Assembly (NCBI GenBank): GCA_030323885.1
Contig: CM059190.1
Coordinates: forward strand, 85,738,709-85,802,708
Direction: 5' to 3'
DNA length: 64,000 bases
From: Branchipolynoe longqiensis
Taxonomy: Eukaryota; Annelida; Polychaeta; Phyllodocida; Polynoidae
Within the stretch, counting starts at the first letter, position 1, and each line of letters opens with the position of its first letter. Shown here in pieces: positions 1 through 10,861 of the stretch. Position numbers and translations under genes: made by a program. The notes beneath the pieces were generated by a model, which saw nothing but the letters and a program-made list of their open reading frames with translations, ran no database searches and was not told where the DNA came from.

Positions 1-1206
1 TCACTAGAGGCGCCACAGTGAAACACCAGCAGCAGGAATGCACACAACAGGGCGGGGAGTATGTGGGGGGAGAGTGCAGGCGTCTTCCGAAGGCGTCAAT
101 AGGGGGCAGCAGTGAGCATCTGGCAGGTATCCGCGTAGGCTTACAGCATACGAGGGGGCCCTTCTCCAGGGGAAGGCGCCACGACTACTGTCTGACGCCT
201 ATAGCAGACGACAAGCGAACAGGCCAAAGGCGTCACGTGGGGTGGGACGGTGGGTGGGGCCTGCGGCTTGATTGGCAGCTGCCTTCGGGATGGGTTAGTG
301 TGGGGAGGAGAGGGGGAGGGTTGACAAACCACAGCCCTATCACATATCGATCCGATATTGATTCCAGTCAGACTCCCCCTCCCCCTCACCACCCTCTGCC
401 CCCCCCCATCTACAATCGCCACTCGTCCCAGGGGCGAGGGGATGTGTTGGTAATGGTATATATGGATAAATGATTAGGTGTACATGAATTGGTTTTTGTT
501 GTCGGTATTATTTGTTCATTGTCTTTTATTTTTCGGAGATGGGGAAGGGGGGAGGGGGGGGGGTTAAAGGGGGCGGTGAAATTATTTGTTGGAAAGAAAA
601 CTGGATATAAAAAATATAATTTAAAGCTATCACTTGGTTAACAAAGTACTTTTTTTGGTGGAGACCAGTGAGTTAATAAACAGAATACTTTTTTAAGCTC
701 CTATTTTCGGAAAAGGGGAGGAGTTTAAATGGACGCGAATATATTATTTTTGGGATCAAAACTTGATAAACACAAATTACGAAATAAACTTATAAAAATT
801 ATAAATTTCTAAAGAACCATTTTTAAGCAACAAGAACGTAAATAACAAAATACGTTTAGGCAGAAACCGTAGTGAAATTCTTTTTAATTAAAAAATTAAA
901 AGGAATATTTTATAGCCAGTGAATCATTATATATGTCGGGTATATATGTGACAACTGGAGACTTCTATTCTCCTATATATTATTCGGAGAATAACGTGTA
1001 TTGACCCAAGTATCCCCGTAAACTCCCCCCCCCCCACCCCCACCCACACACCCACGATCCGCCCCCTCCCCCATTTTCTCACCACACCCATTACGTAATT
1101 GAGATGCATGCATAGCCATGTGGACGGTGGACAGAGGTCATAGGTTAATCCGCACGCATGAGCAAAGAAGACACACGGTGGAGATGTGGCTAAGAATAGC
1201 TGCCAG
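1..1206. other. Unassigned flank, no gene recognised
   Basis: GC-rich with pyrimidine and purine runs to about 460, a G run near 553-563, then strongly AT-rich from 570 to 970. Short open frames on both strands are low-complexity Pro/Gly-rich. I see no exon with convincing splice sites and no repeat shared with the rest of the window. Confidence 0.4.
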
Positions 1207-1278
1207 CCGAACTGCACCACCAGCTTCGGGTCAAAGTTCACACGCGGGGCGCACTCTCATGTCGCGCGCACCCGGCAG
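1207..1278 (+). CDS. Possible small internal exon, unknown protein (weak)
   Basis: A 72-nt CpG-rich block lies between an AG (gctgccag) and a CAG/GTGGCG donor. It reads open for 24 codons in phase 0 (PNCTTSFGSKFTRG then AHSHVARTRQ). The polypyrimidine tract is poor and no neighbouring exon is recognised, so it may be chance. The last codons overlap a CTCF-like GGCAGGTGGCGC string, which could explain the sequence without coding. Confidence 0.15.
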
Positions 1279-1378
1279 GTGGCGCGCAGGTGTCAGTCCT
1301 CTCGTCAACACTAATACCGACAGGCAGTGCCAATTTCTCACTGGATGTACATTACCCCACCCACCCAAAAGTAAAGCT

Positions 1379-1713
1379 TGTTTTATTTAATGACGCCTCT
1401 AGAGCACACTGATTTTTATCATCGGCTCTTGGATGTTAAACCTGTGGTCATTCTGACATATTTGTTTGGAGGAAACCTGCTGCTGCCACATAGGCTACTC
1501 TTTCCGATAAGCAGCAAGAGGTCTTTTATATGCACTTTCCCGCAGACAGGACAGGAGATACCACAGCCTTTGAATTTGATGAACCAGTTGTGGACCACTG
1601 GTTGGAATGGAAAATAGCCCAAACTGCAAATGGGTCCACTGACTAGGATCGATAGGACGACCGACACCTTCACAGGTGGACACTCTACCACCTGTTCTGC
1701 GTCACGCTCCCTT
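1379..1713 (-). mobile_element. SINE family B, near full-length copy
   Basis: Read on the minus strand, it begins with a tRNA-like head: an A-box-like stretch near 1690-1712 and a degenerate B box near 1650. A central body follows and it ends in a tail reading TCTAGAGGCGTCATTAAAT. The same sequence recurs nearly full length at 37147-37473 and truncated at 12618-12790, which proves dispersal. The body between 1460 and 1540 is the best conserved part across the three copies and may be a shared SINE central domain. The internal open frames are not genes. Confidence 0.8.
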
Positions 1714-1736
1714 ACCCCACCACCCATCACTGTCAT

Positions 1737-1800
1737 CTATCGGTACCCATCCTGATATGACGTTAGATGTTGCTAGGATGCAAAACCCCCAAACAAAGAA
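1737..1800 (+). mobile_element. SINE family A, 3' tail fragment
   Basis: Only the tail of the family is present: CCTGATATGACGTTAGATG, then TTGCTAGGATG, then CAAAACCCCCAAACAAAG. It matches the 3' end of the copy at 9686-9950. Confidence 0.7.
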
Positions 1801-1993
1801 ATGCCCAGAACGCATAATCAATTGGTGTTAGATCAAACTGATTAAACTCTATAACTATTGAATGCTCACGCGAGAGTTCTGTTATCAAACATTTCCTTTT
1901 GGGGGCAAAGAACACATGACCTAATTCATATTGAAACCAACGTCGCAGCGTTCGACTGGGCGGGTTAAAGGTCCTCGTGCATAGCTGAGTCTT

Positions 1994-2350
1994 AGGTTGG
2001 TTGGTTGGTTGTTGGAGTTTTACATCCTGGCAACATTTAAGGTCATATCAGGACGGGTACCCATTTATGACAGTGCGCACTCATGGCGACTTTATAGTGC
2101 TGTCCCACTGGAAAACCAGGCCGCCGGAACTATGATCTGATTTCCCACTCAGACACAATATCCTGACACTGAGCTAACCAGTCCTTGCCATATCTTAATA
2201 ATTCTGAGCGCTGGGTTAGGAAGCGACAAGTATCAATGTTTAAGTCATTGGTTTGACTCAACCAGGGTTTGAAGCCATGAGTTCGAATCCCACGATCTAC
2301 CAAAACGGGAGATGGAAGCTCAACTCATTCTGCCATCCAGCCTGGTCGCT
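1994..2350 (-). mobile_element. SINE family A, near full-length copy
   Basis: Reverse-complement copy of the most abundant repeat here. On the plus strand it opens with the inverted tail (TTGGAGTTTTACATCCTGG) and closes with an inverted tRNA-like head. The head contains a degenerate B box (GGGTTTGAAGCC near 2263, then GTTCGAATCC) and the phrase CTCAACTCATTC from the A-box side. Family layout, inferred from all copies: tRNA-derived head, about 200 bp body, and a tail ending ACGTAAAAC plus AAC repeats. Confidence 0.8.
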
Positions 2351-2452
2351 GAGTCTTAGGTCTCTGGTCAGCTTTAGTCGTGATGTGTACACCCTACTTA
2401 ACCCAGGCATCGCACGTCTCCAAGGCAGCGAGCTACCTCACCTCTAAACACA

Positions 2453-2700
2453 GCGGTGGTGTTGGTTTTGTTGTGTTCAGCCACGACCTGATATCTCACA
2501 GTCATATTATCCTGATACTATGCTAATCAGTCCTTGCCCCATCCTATTAATGTCAAGGGCCAGGCTAGGCAGCGTCAGTATAAATTTTATAAGTCGTTGG
2601 TTTGACTCGACCGGAAATCGAACTCCCGACCTTCCATACAGGAAGCCTGCACTCTACCGATTCGGACACTGCGTCCGGGTGCTCTTGCTCGGCAGGTGAG
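2453..2700 (-). mobile_element. SINE family A, variant subfamily with a good tRNA-like head
   Basis: The tail is missing. The minus-strand head reads GTGTCCGAATCGGTAGAG (A-box region), then a hairpin-like GCAGGCTTCCTGTATGGAAGG, then GGGAGTTCGATTTCCGG (B box). This is the clearest tRNA resemblance in the family. A related head with the same flanking GCTCTTGCTCGGCA occurs at 3300-3385. Confidence 0.75.
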
Positions 2701-3053
2701 GGGTCCAACCTTTTATATATGCCTATCTAAGTTCATACAAGCAACACTAACTGTTTTAATAGGGTTTGAGTTTCTCCACCTGCAGAAACGCTGAGTAATC
2801 AAAGTATCGCTGGAAACCAGCTTCAGCAACATGACACTTCCTCTGATTGGCTGGCAGGGCAATGGCGCAGCGTCTCCCACCCCATCCTTTTCTTTTTTCT
2901 TCCTTTTTAACCAAACAAAACTCTGAAAAGAAGCAACAACCTATATCAAGAATTGCGAGTTGGTTTTGGTGGGTTCCCCACCCCCTCAAGGGATAAATAG
3001 TAAAATGATATCAGTATATATGCTATTTAAAAATGTATATATTGAAAATATTT

Positions 3054-3450
3054 GTGTTGTTTTACATCCTTGCAACATCTAAGGTCATATCAGGACAGGC
3101 ACAGACTTGTGACAGTGTGCACTGATGGTAACTTTATAATGCTGTCCCACTGAGTGACCAGACCACCAGCACCAGGACCTGATATCTCAGTCACATTATC
3201 CTGGCACTGAGCTAGCCAGTCCTTGTCCTATCCTATTAATGCCGAGCCTCAGGCTAGGTAGTGACAAGTATCAATTTTATAAGTCATTGGTTTGACTCAA
3301 CCGGGAATCGAACTCCCGACATTTCGCACGGGAAGCCTGTGCTTTACCAATTCAGCCACCACGACCGGATGCTCTTGCTCGGCAACCAAGAACTGTGTCC
3401 AGGTAGGCGGGAACCTTAGATGTTGCTAGGACGTAAAACAACAACAAACA
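3054..3450. mobile_element. SINE family A copy bounded by inverted tails
   Basis: Positions 3054-3385 are a minus-oriented family A copy starting with the inverted tail (GTTTTACATCCTTGCAAC). Positions 3403-3450 carry a second tail in plus orientation (TTAGATGTTGCTAGGACG then TAAAACAACAACAAACAAAC). The result has terminal inverted repeats like a DNA transposon, but the simplest reading is two SINEs joined head to head. Confidence 0.7.
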
Positions 3451-3457
3451 AACTTAT

Positions 3458-3825
3458 AAATCAGGGATGAAAGTGGTCTCCGGAAAAAAAAAGTTGAAAT
3501 GCTGATATTCTCCTATAGGTTTAGGGGAATCGCTGAAAGTTCCCGGAAGTCGGGTTTCATACATACTGGTATATGCTGATAGTGCTGCGGCGTTTGAAGA
3601 ACGTATTAGTAATATATGCTGATAATGCTGCGTGTTTGAAGCACGTATTAGTAGTATATGCTGATAGTGCTGTGGCATCTGCACCACATATTACTATACG
3701 CTGATGGTGCTGCAGCGTAAAACAACGTATTAGTATACACCTTTAATGCTGCAGCGTTTAAACAAATGTATTACTATTAGTATACATTTATAGCTACAGG
3801 AAAAGTCCCGGAAATCCCTGATAAA
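3458..3825. mobile_element. Non-autonomous element with short inverted ends and internal repeats
   Basis: Left end AAATCAGGGATG; right end GGAAATCCCTGATAAA, its inverse. Between them are four or five degenerate copies of a unit of about 60 bp (GTATTAGTATATGCTGATAG, then TGCTGCGGCGTTTGAA). No coding capacity. Superfamily unknown. Confidence 0.55.
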
Positions 3826-3871
3826 TGAAATTCAAGGTGTGGCTTCTTCTGTACATAGTTTCCAGGCAGCA

Positions 3872-3965
3872 TGCACAGTGAGTTGCTACCCACAACATTA
3901 GTTCTTGCCATTGCCATCAGAGGGCGGGTTGGTGGTGGGTATCTTCTACAAAACATTGCAATGTT
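3872..3965 (+). repeat. Repeat family D, single dispersed unit
   Basis: It reads GTTGCTACCCACAACATTAG, then TTCTTGCCATTGCCATCAG, then AGGGCGGGTTGGTGG. The same unit recurs at 31490-31660 and inverted near 13384-13440. It is amplified in tandem at 4330-5512. It carries a CTCF-like CCATCAGAGGGC core. Confidence 0.7.
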
Positions 3966-4015
3966 ACCAGTCGGGCTGGCCGAATCACTAAGAGTGTTGA
4001 GTATCTTCCCTTACT

Positions 4016-4042
4016 GGGGGGGGGGGGGGGGGGGGGGGGGGT
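4016..4042 (+). repeat. Poly-G run
   Basis: About 26 consecutive G. Its length is unreliable in sequencing; it can form a quadruplex. Confidence 0.9.
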
Positions 4043-4082
4043 CATAGGTTCATCGAGTCAAGACAAGCCAACAATATACAAA

Positions 4083-4310
4083 AATGATAATTGTCGCTAC
4101 CTAGTCTGGCGCTTGGCTTTAAATAGGATAGGTCAAGGATTGGGTGGCTCGGTATCAGGATAATGTGACTGAATGTGACACTGGGTTATGGTGCCAGCGG
4201 CTCAGTCTAAAAGTGGGGCAGCACTATAAAGTCGCCATGAGTTTTTATTGTCACAAGTGGATGTCCATCCTGATATTACCTAGATGTTCCTAGGACATAA
4301 AGCCCCAATG
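4083..4310 (+). mobile_element. SINE family A, 5'-truncated copy
   Basis: Plus-oriented body and tail (GGATAGGTCAAGGATTGG ... CACTATAAAGTCGCCATGAG ... GATATTACCTAGATGTTCC). The tRNA-like head is lost next to the poly-G run. Confidence 0.7.
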
Positions 4311-4329
4311 CAGGTATAAACCTTACCAC

Positions 4330-5512
4330 AATGCGCGCTCTACACAGCTGCTGCCCACAACAATAGTTCTACTACTGATGTCAGAGGGCAGGTTGGTGGC
4401 AGAAATGTACTGTAACAATACAAAACCTGCCTGGTCAATAGAGCGCTGTATACTGAGAACTCCACAACAATAGTTCTACAACTTCCATCAGAGGGCGGGT
4501 TGGTGGTGGAAATGATCTATAAGAGTATAACATCTGTTTTGTCAATAGAGCACACTGTACATTAAGCTGTTACTGTTACCCACAACAATAGTTCTACTGC
4601 TGCCATCAGAGGGCAGGTTGGTGGCAGAAATGTTCTGTAACAATACAAAACCTGCCTGGTCAATAGAGCGCTGTATACTGAGTACTCCACAACAATAGTT
4701 CTACAACTTTCGTCAGAGGGCGGGTTGGTGGTGGAAATGATCTATAAGAGTATAACATCTGTTTTGTCAATAGAGCACGCTGTACATTAAGCTGTTACTG
4801 TTACCCACACCAATAGTTCTACTACTGCCATCAGAGGGCAGGTTGGTGGCAGAAATGTTCTGTAACAATACAAAACCTGCCTGGTCAATAGAGCGCTGTA
4901 TACTGAGCACTCCACAACAATAGTTCTACAACTTCCGGGCGGGTTGGTTGTGGAAATGATATATAAGAGTATAACACATTTTTCAATAGAGCACACTGTA
5001 CATTAAGCTGTTACTGTTACCCACACCAATAGTTCTACTACTGCCATCAGAGGGCAGGTTGGTGGCAGAAATGTTCTGTAACAATACACAACCTACCTGG
5101 TCAATAGAGCGCTGTATACTGAGCACTCCACAACAATAGTTCTACAACTTCCGGCGGGTTGGTTGTGGAAATGATATATAAGAGTATAACACATTTTTCA
5201 ATAGAGCACACTGTACATTAAGCTGTTACTGTTACCCACACCAATAGTTCTACTACTGCCATCAGAGGGCAGGTTGGTGGCAGAAATGTTCTGTAACAAT
5301 ACAAAACCTGCCTGGTCAATAGAGCGCTGTATACTGAGCACTCCACAACAATAGTTCTACAACTTCCGGGTGGGTTGGTTGTGGAAATGATATATAAGAG
5401 TATAACACATTTTTCAATAGAGCACACTGTACATTAAACTGTTACTGTTACCCACAACAATAGTTCTACTACTGCCGTCAGAGGGCGGGTTGGTGGTGGA
5501 AATTGTTTATTG
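4330..5512 (+). repeat. Tandem array of about 216-bp dimeric units (family D)
   Basis: About five units begin near 4343, 4563, 4787, 5003 and 5218, with a partial one at 5436. Each unit has two related halves. One contains CCAATAGTTCTACTACTGCC then ATCAGAGGGCAGGTTGG; the other contains CAATAGTTCTACAACTTCC and a diverged GGGCGGGTTGG. Units 3 and 5 are so alike that each encodes the same spurious 69-residue frame on the minus strand. Each first half keeps a CTCF-like CCATCAGAGGGCAGG string. Confidence 0.9.
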
Positions 5513-5787
5513 TGTAACTGCTACACTGGGCTCCAGTCGCACCACGGCGCTACACTGCGTAGTGCTAGGCATCTCAGGTAGTCTTTTAAGGCACAGCTTC
5601 TGTTTGGGAGTTTACGGTAGTTGAACTGATTCGAACAGCTGCAGTCGGCCGGTGCAGGGAGGTAGGTGCTGCTGCTGTTTATGTGGATGTATGTCAGGTT
5701 GGAACTTATAGCCTGAGGAGGTGGGCTCAAGGGCTACAGATAGCCTCAAACCGTGTAGATAGCCTCAAACCGCGTGAGTGAGAGTTT

Positions 5788-5878
5788 ATGTATGTATGTA
5801 TGTATGTATGTATGTATGTATGTATGTATGTATGTATGTATGTATGTATGTATGTATGTATGTATGTATGTATGTATT
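5788..5878 (+). repeat. (ATGT)n microsatellite
   Basis: About 22 uninterrupted copies of a TATG/ATGT tetranucleotide. Confidence 0.95.
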
Positions 5879-6004
5879 TATGCATGCATGTGTGCGTGTG
5901 TATGTATGAATGGATGCATACATGTACTTAACATTAAGCTACTGCCCAAGTGTGGTCCGGCTAAAAAAAAGTGCCAACTTCTATTTCCATAATACACAAC
6001 CAGA

Positions 6005-6298
6005 TGCGATAATACACGCATAGAACCACCACACACGCCTAGAGACGACATGCCCAGAACCAGCAACATGTAACTATAGCTACTAATACATGCATAGAAC
6101 CACCACACACGCCTAGAGACGATACACCCAGAACCAGCAACATGTAACTATAGATACTAATACACGCATAGAACCACCACACACGCCTAGAGACGACACA
6201 CCCAGAACCAGCAACATGTAACTATAGCTACTAATACACTCCTAGAACCACCACACACGCCTAGAGACGACATGCCCAGAACCAGCAACATAACTACA
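6005..6298 (+). repeat. Minisatellite, about 75-bp unit, four copies
   Basis: The unit starts CATAGAACCACCACACACGC, then CTAGAGACGACA, then CCCAGAACCAGCAACATG. Copies start near 6018, 6092, 6168 and 6241. Confidence 0.9.
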
Positions 6299-6305
6299 GA
6301 CATTG

Positions 6306-6530
6306 ATTGATGGGTGTTTTACTGTCTTAGTAACATCTTGAGGCCATTATCGTGACTGGTGGAATCAGTGATTCTGCGCACTCAGGACGAATTTATAGTG
6401 CTGTGACACTGGGATGCAGAGCTGGTGTTAACCTTGGTGCGATATCACACATTATTCTGACACTGAGCTAACCTGTTCCTGCCTTGTCCCATTAAAACCC
6501 TCAGTATCAGGCAAGACAGTGAAAAGTGAC
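6306..6530 (-). mobile_element. SINE family A, diverged copy
   Basis: It opens with a degraded inverted tail (GTTTTACTGTCTTAGTAAC) followed by body landmarks in order (TTTATAGTGCTGTGACACTG, then ATTATTCTGACACTGAGC). The head is absent. Confidence 0.6.
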
Positions 6531-6539
6531 AGACACTCT

Positions 6540-6812
6540 TCTGCATAGTTCGATGAAAGCATCAATTAAAAAAACTCACCGAAACACTTACCTAGATTTA
6601 ATCCTGCACATCTAACTTAGATACCGGTGCACTCATTAAGCATTTGCTGCTGCATAGATGGTTAAGTCAATTGAATATAACTTACTACTTAAGCCTATGG
6701 TGGGTGTCAAGAGTTTTGACCTGCATGCCAAAATTAATACTGCATTTTTTCACTTAAAATATTTTCAAAGTTAGTCATCTAAAATAAAAGTCACTTCAAA
6801 CTAAAGTAAGAT
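6540..6812. mobile_element. TTAA-type small element, right end lost
   Basis: It begins CTGCATAGTTCGATGAAAGC, close to the left end of the complete copies at 28652-28935 and 29342-29696. It shares their interior landmarks (CATGCCAAAATTAA, ACTTCAAACTAAAGTAAG). The inverted right terminus is missing. Confidence 0.65.
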
Positions 6813-7390
6813 ACAGCTACAACACACCTGCCGACACAGTACAACACCTACAGGCATAATACACACCGCAAGCTACCAGCATACACAGGAGAAAACACAC
6901 CCCATCACCCTCTCCTGGGTCTGCCCACACCTGCCTGCGGCTACCACCAGTCATTACTGCACAACAGGCAGACAGCCTCTGCACAGCAGCAAACTTTATG
7001 TAGGTCACAGTGCCCACACACATGCGCCATTGTGGAATAACGGGCGTTTCCGGTTCAACCAGAGGCTATTGGGAAAAACAAGCCATTCGGCACTGGCTGA
7101 CCAACTGCCAAAGTGAACCAAAGTATGCCCACATATTTAGTATCACAAATCAGGGTTTCCGGCAAAAAATAATTTGAGGGTACGCATAATGGGTGGTGAG
7201 GGGGGCGTGGGAGGGGGGGGGGGTTCTAGAGGTTTGTTGTCTCTGGCTCCTGTAAGTAGAAGAACCTTTTAAAAGAAATTATCACAACAATTTGAGGGTG
7301 CAGGATTGTACCCTCAGACAATTTAAGGATACAGAATTTTACCCAGTTTACGCTCTGGCATAAACCCTGCAAATGTTGGTTTGATTTAGC
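6813..7390. other. Unassigned intergenic sequence
   Basis: Holds a G run at 7213-7224 and two copies of AATTTGAGGGTnC near 7167 and 7289. There is a short Cys-rich open frame on the minus strand (6817-7023) with no splice or homology support. Confidence 0.4.
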
Positions 7391-7742
7391 TGAGCTTTTC
7401 CCATCCTAGCAACATCTAAGGTCCTATCATGATGGGTATTTATTTGGCACAATATGCACTCATGATGACTTTGTAGAGTTGCCTCATTGAGATACTGTAC
7501 AATTAGGCCCAACATCCCACTCAAGTCACATTGTCCTGACTTTGAGGCAACCAGTCAATGCGCTATCCCTGTAATGCCGGAAACTAGATGGGATGACCGA
7601 ATGAGTTGAGCGCCAGTTCCCATTTGGTAGGTCGTTGAATTAGAACCCTCGCCGAGTCAAACCAATGACTTTCAAATTGATATGTGTCACTCGCTACCTA
7701 GCCTGACACTCAACATTACTAGGATAGGGCCAGGAGCAGTGG
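7391..7742. mobile_element. Two SINE family A fragments in opposite orientation
   Basis: 7391-7588 is the tail-side half in minus orientation (CCATCCTAGCAACATCTAAG). 7589-7742 is the head-side half in plus orientation, with A-box-like GATGACCGAATGAGTTGAGC and a body ending GGATAGGGCCAGGAGCAG. They meet at GCCGGAAACTAGATGG, which suggests one copy inserted in or recombined with another. Confidence 0.65.
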
Positions 7743-7825
7743 AATGCAGACAACCAATTGTCAACAGTTGAAATTTAAATTGCTTAATCAATGACTGTAA
7801 TAACTACAATTTTTGTGTGTAAAGT

Positions 7826-7935
7826 GGCCAAAAGTATCAACTTTGTAACTGTTTGGTTTGACTCAGTCAGGGTTTGACCCCCACGACCTACCGGCGGGAG
7901 GCGAGCGTCATACCCACTATGACATCCCGTCTGGT
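7826..7935 (-). mobile_element. SINE family A, head-only fragment
   Basis: Inverted tRNA-like head with TTGGTTTGACTCAGTCAGGG and CCTACCGGCGGGAGGCGAGC. Confidence 0.6.
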
Positions 7936-7942
7936 TGTTCGA

Positions 7943-9640
7943 TTATTTGTGTTATTGTAACCATACTCATCGGTGCAGTGGTGGAGAGCTCAACGACACA
8001 CTGTGGGTTTCCTGTTATGGGGGGCGGGCACAATCACAAGTAACGTTGTTGTTGTTGTTGTTGAAGATATATACTGCCTATCATGGATAAGCCTGAATAG
8101 GCTTGTTTTCACCATTAGACAGTTTGTCGATAGAAAGCCCGAGCCTACACTTTTACCGACCCAAGGGGTTTTGAGCCTCCCACACCACATTTTTTTATTT
8201 ATTTTTTTTATTGACGAGGTATTTACTCTGCCCATAACGTATAAGCTCCTGTCAGGGTGCTTTTTTTCAACGCTGGACAGCTGTGGCGCTGTCTTGATCT
8301 GTTCCTTTGCCCAGGAGTGTTTACCTGTGTCTGCTCGGGTCAACCTTCTGCAATTTTGGTTGTTAGTAATAGCCTATGTTAGTTTTTTTGTAAGTTTCCA
8401 GTTTTTTTTGTCTAGTCTGAGTAATGATACCTTAGCCTACTATGTACATCTACTTGGGTGACATGCAAGCTTGCGGGAGAGGATCCCGTTCCATTCAATT
8501 TTTTTTGTAAATTTGTTACAGCATCCTTTCACCTAAACCCTCTCCTTAGATAGTGCACTCGTGTGCTAGAACATACTCGGACCCTTTAGAACTGTGGCCA
8601 GGTGGGATGGCTGTGTTGTTTGCCTAGCCATTTTATATCAGTTGCATGACCGTCCACTTCTGTGTTGGTTTGTGCCATTACACATACCCAGGTGGACTGC
8701 GCCATGTGGTGATAGCTTTCCTGATTTCCTTAATACTTAGGAGGGCTAATTTTCCTATTTTTTCTGTTTAGTGCCTACCACTTTTCCTGGCCTGTCTTTT
8801 GCTTTCTGTGCCAGTACACAGCAAGCATTGACGGCGCTCAGGGGCAGGTGCGGTTTTGTTGTGTCAGTAAGTAATTGTTTTCTTTAAGAATTTTTTGTAG
8901 TGGTCAGGGTTACGGATTGCCCGTAATTTTACATTTTGTTTATTCCAGGCATGTGCTGCCATGGTTAGTACACTTCTCTCATGTATTTTCATGTTGCTTC
9001 TTTCCGTTAGGAGTATTAGGGCCGCCACATAGACATGGTATGAGAGCAACTGGCCTTTGATGTCGCTGTAAGTTATACACAGCATTGGAAATCCAAATTG
9101 GCAGAGATGGGGGCATGGGGAATTGAACCACCGACCTTCAGATTAGGAGTCCGACCTAGAAAAAAGTCAGACAACGTGGTGAGCGATAATACAGGGCCCA
9201 GGTAGACACACAAGGGCACAAAGGCCACACGCCTGACGCTGCAAAAGTGGCAAATTTAGGCAGTCCGTTTCTAAGTCTAGACACGGACTGCCATCAAACT
9301 GAGTAACTTCTCCCCGGTTGCCTGGGTGAAAATCTCCCTGGTTGTCAGGGTAAGAATAGCCCAAGTACTCCCATGCCGGTCGCAGAAAAAAACACACAAA
9401 AAAAGTGCTTATATATATGAACAGGTCGTGAAGAACCAGGAACTATCAACCATATGTAGGACTCGATATTCGGAAGTAGGTCAACTCTAAACTAACCAAC
9501 CAGTACAAAACACCACTAACAATTCTAATACTACTACAAATACTAATAACAAATATACTCAGAATACACATTGAGGCACAACTAGAGGTACAAACGCTAG
9601 TGCTGACCACATTCAATTGATTGGATTTTATTTTACCCTA
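7943..9640. other. Unassigned T-rich region, possibly part of an unclassified repeat
   Basis: The plus strand is T-rich from 8040 to 9060, with a (GTT)n tract at 8044-8062. A 162-codon frame at 7973-8461 is hydrophobic because of T runs and lacks recognised motifs. I saw no inverted ends or splice-bounded exon. A degraded tRNA-like string (GGGGAATTGAACCACCGACC) lies at 9117-9136. Confidence 0.35.
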
Positions 9641-9685
9641 AAATATGGTATGGTGTTTTTGGTTGGCATCCACGAAGAGGGCAAT

Positions 9686-9950
9686 TCCGGGTCGGGTCAA
9701 ACCGACGACGTATCAAATTGATACTTGTTGCTTCCTCGCCTGGCGCTCAGCATTAATAGGATAGGGCAAGGACTAGTTCACTCAATGTCAGGATAATGTG
9801 ACTGAGTGGGATATCGGGTCATAGTGCTGGCAGTCTGTTTTCCCAGTGGGGCAGCACTATAAAGTCACCCTGAGTGTGCACTGTCACAAGTCGGTACCTG
9901 TCCTGATATGACCTTAGATGTTGCCAGGACGTAAAACCCCAACAACGAAC
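9686..9950 (+). mobile_element. SINE family A, near full-length in sense orientation
   Basis: The best copy for reading the family in sense. A degraded head (GGGTCGGGTCAAACCGACG) is followed by the body (GGCGCTCAGCATTAATAGG, GATAATGTGACTGAGTGGG, CAGCACTATAAAGTCACCC). The tail is CTTAGATGTTGCCAGGACG then TAAAACCCCAACAAC. Confidence 0.8.
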
Positions 9951-9993
9951 CAATCCTGCCTGCAAACCTTTCTGGGTTTCCTTTACAAACGGG

Positions 9994-10008
9994 CCACCAG
10001 ACGGCGCC
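9994..10008 (+). promoter_or_regulatory. CTCF-like motif
   Basis: CCACCAGACGGCGCC, one mismatch from the established bilaterian CTCF core CCASYAGRKGGC. A sequence match only. Confidence 0.3.
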
Positions 10009-10570
10009 ACGTACCCACATCACGAGATGAGGCTTGCTGGTTATGAGCAACTCAATATGTCATGGACGGCTTCAAGGATCGTTGAATTGACAGTAAAACA
10101 GACTCACGGAATGCTAAGCTAAACCAGGCCCTGCACCCCGTTTACTAACAAAACCAAGCAACCCCTCGGCCTAGCACCCTGTTATTTAAAAACAATCTAT
10201 AAAAAGAATACATACTATATATATATATAGTCTGGACCCTCAACCAAGATATGCGTGTATCTATATATCTATATCTATGTCAATATAAATTGGGGTTTTA
10301 CACCCTCACAACATCTATGGTTAAATGAGGACTCATAACGACTTAACAGTGCTGCTCCAGAGAACATTTTGCTGGGTATTGTGTCGCAGATTTCGATATA
10401 AGTTATGTAGATCATTTGCAATGCGTAAAGTTTTTCACATGAACTCGTGAACCATATATACTAACTTTCACGATGAAACGTCATAAAATAAAACCTGATA
10501 ACTATTTGCAATAAAATTTTATTTTTGGTAATCTTCCTTGGCTTAAAAAGAATTGCTACACAAAATGACC

Positions 10571-10602
10571 ATTGCTAATCAATTTACAAATTGATTAGCA
10601 AT
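10571..10602. repeat. Perfect 32-bp palindrome
   Basis: ATTGCTAATCAATTT, two bases (AC), then its exact inverse AAATTGATTAGCAAT. A further half-copy (TTGCTAATCAAAATTG) follows at 10604-10620. Confidence 0.9.
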
Positions 10603-10861
10603 TGTTGCTAATCAAAATTGTCAAAACAAAATGCTCCCTGTGCTCCCATTGCGACACCATACCACCGACACCATGGTGCACTATCCTACTCAGTTATACT
10701 ACCCTGACACTGGACTAATCATTTATCTGCTATCCTAGCAATGCCAATCACCAGGTAATGTAGTGTCACAAACCAAATGTCATCCATTCTACTAATCTCT
10801 GCTCATTTCTAGTAATGCTGGGTGCTAGATTACGTAGCAACACATCAAATTGTCTAAGTCT

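Larger units (their letters stand above)
9960..10860. other. Unassigned AT-rich sequence with a degraded SINE A tail
   Basis: Contains a degraded family A tail near 10290-10350 (GGGGTTTTACACCCTCAC), an (AT)n stretch near 10209-10222, and SINE-like body pieces at 10655-10830. No coding evidence. Confidence 0.4.

Noticed and set aside
3054..3450. A DNA transposon with 40-bp inverted ends
   Set aside because: The ends are SINE A tails and other copies have only one tail, so two SINEs in opposite orientation fit better.
4787..5427. Two identical 69-codon minus-strand frames
   Set aside because: Two copies of one tandem repeat unit, not duplicated genes.
7973..8461. 162-codon frame as a membrane protein
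   Set aside because: Hydrophobic only because of T runs; no motifs and it starts in a SINE-like context.
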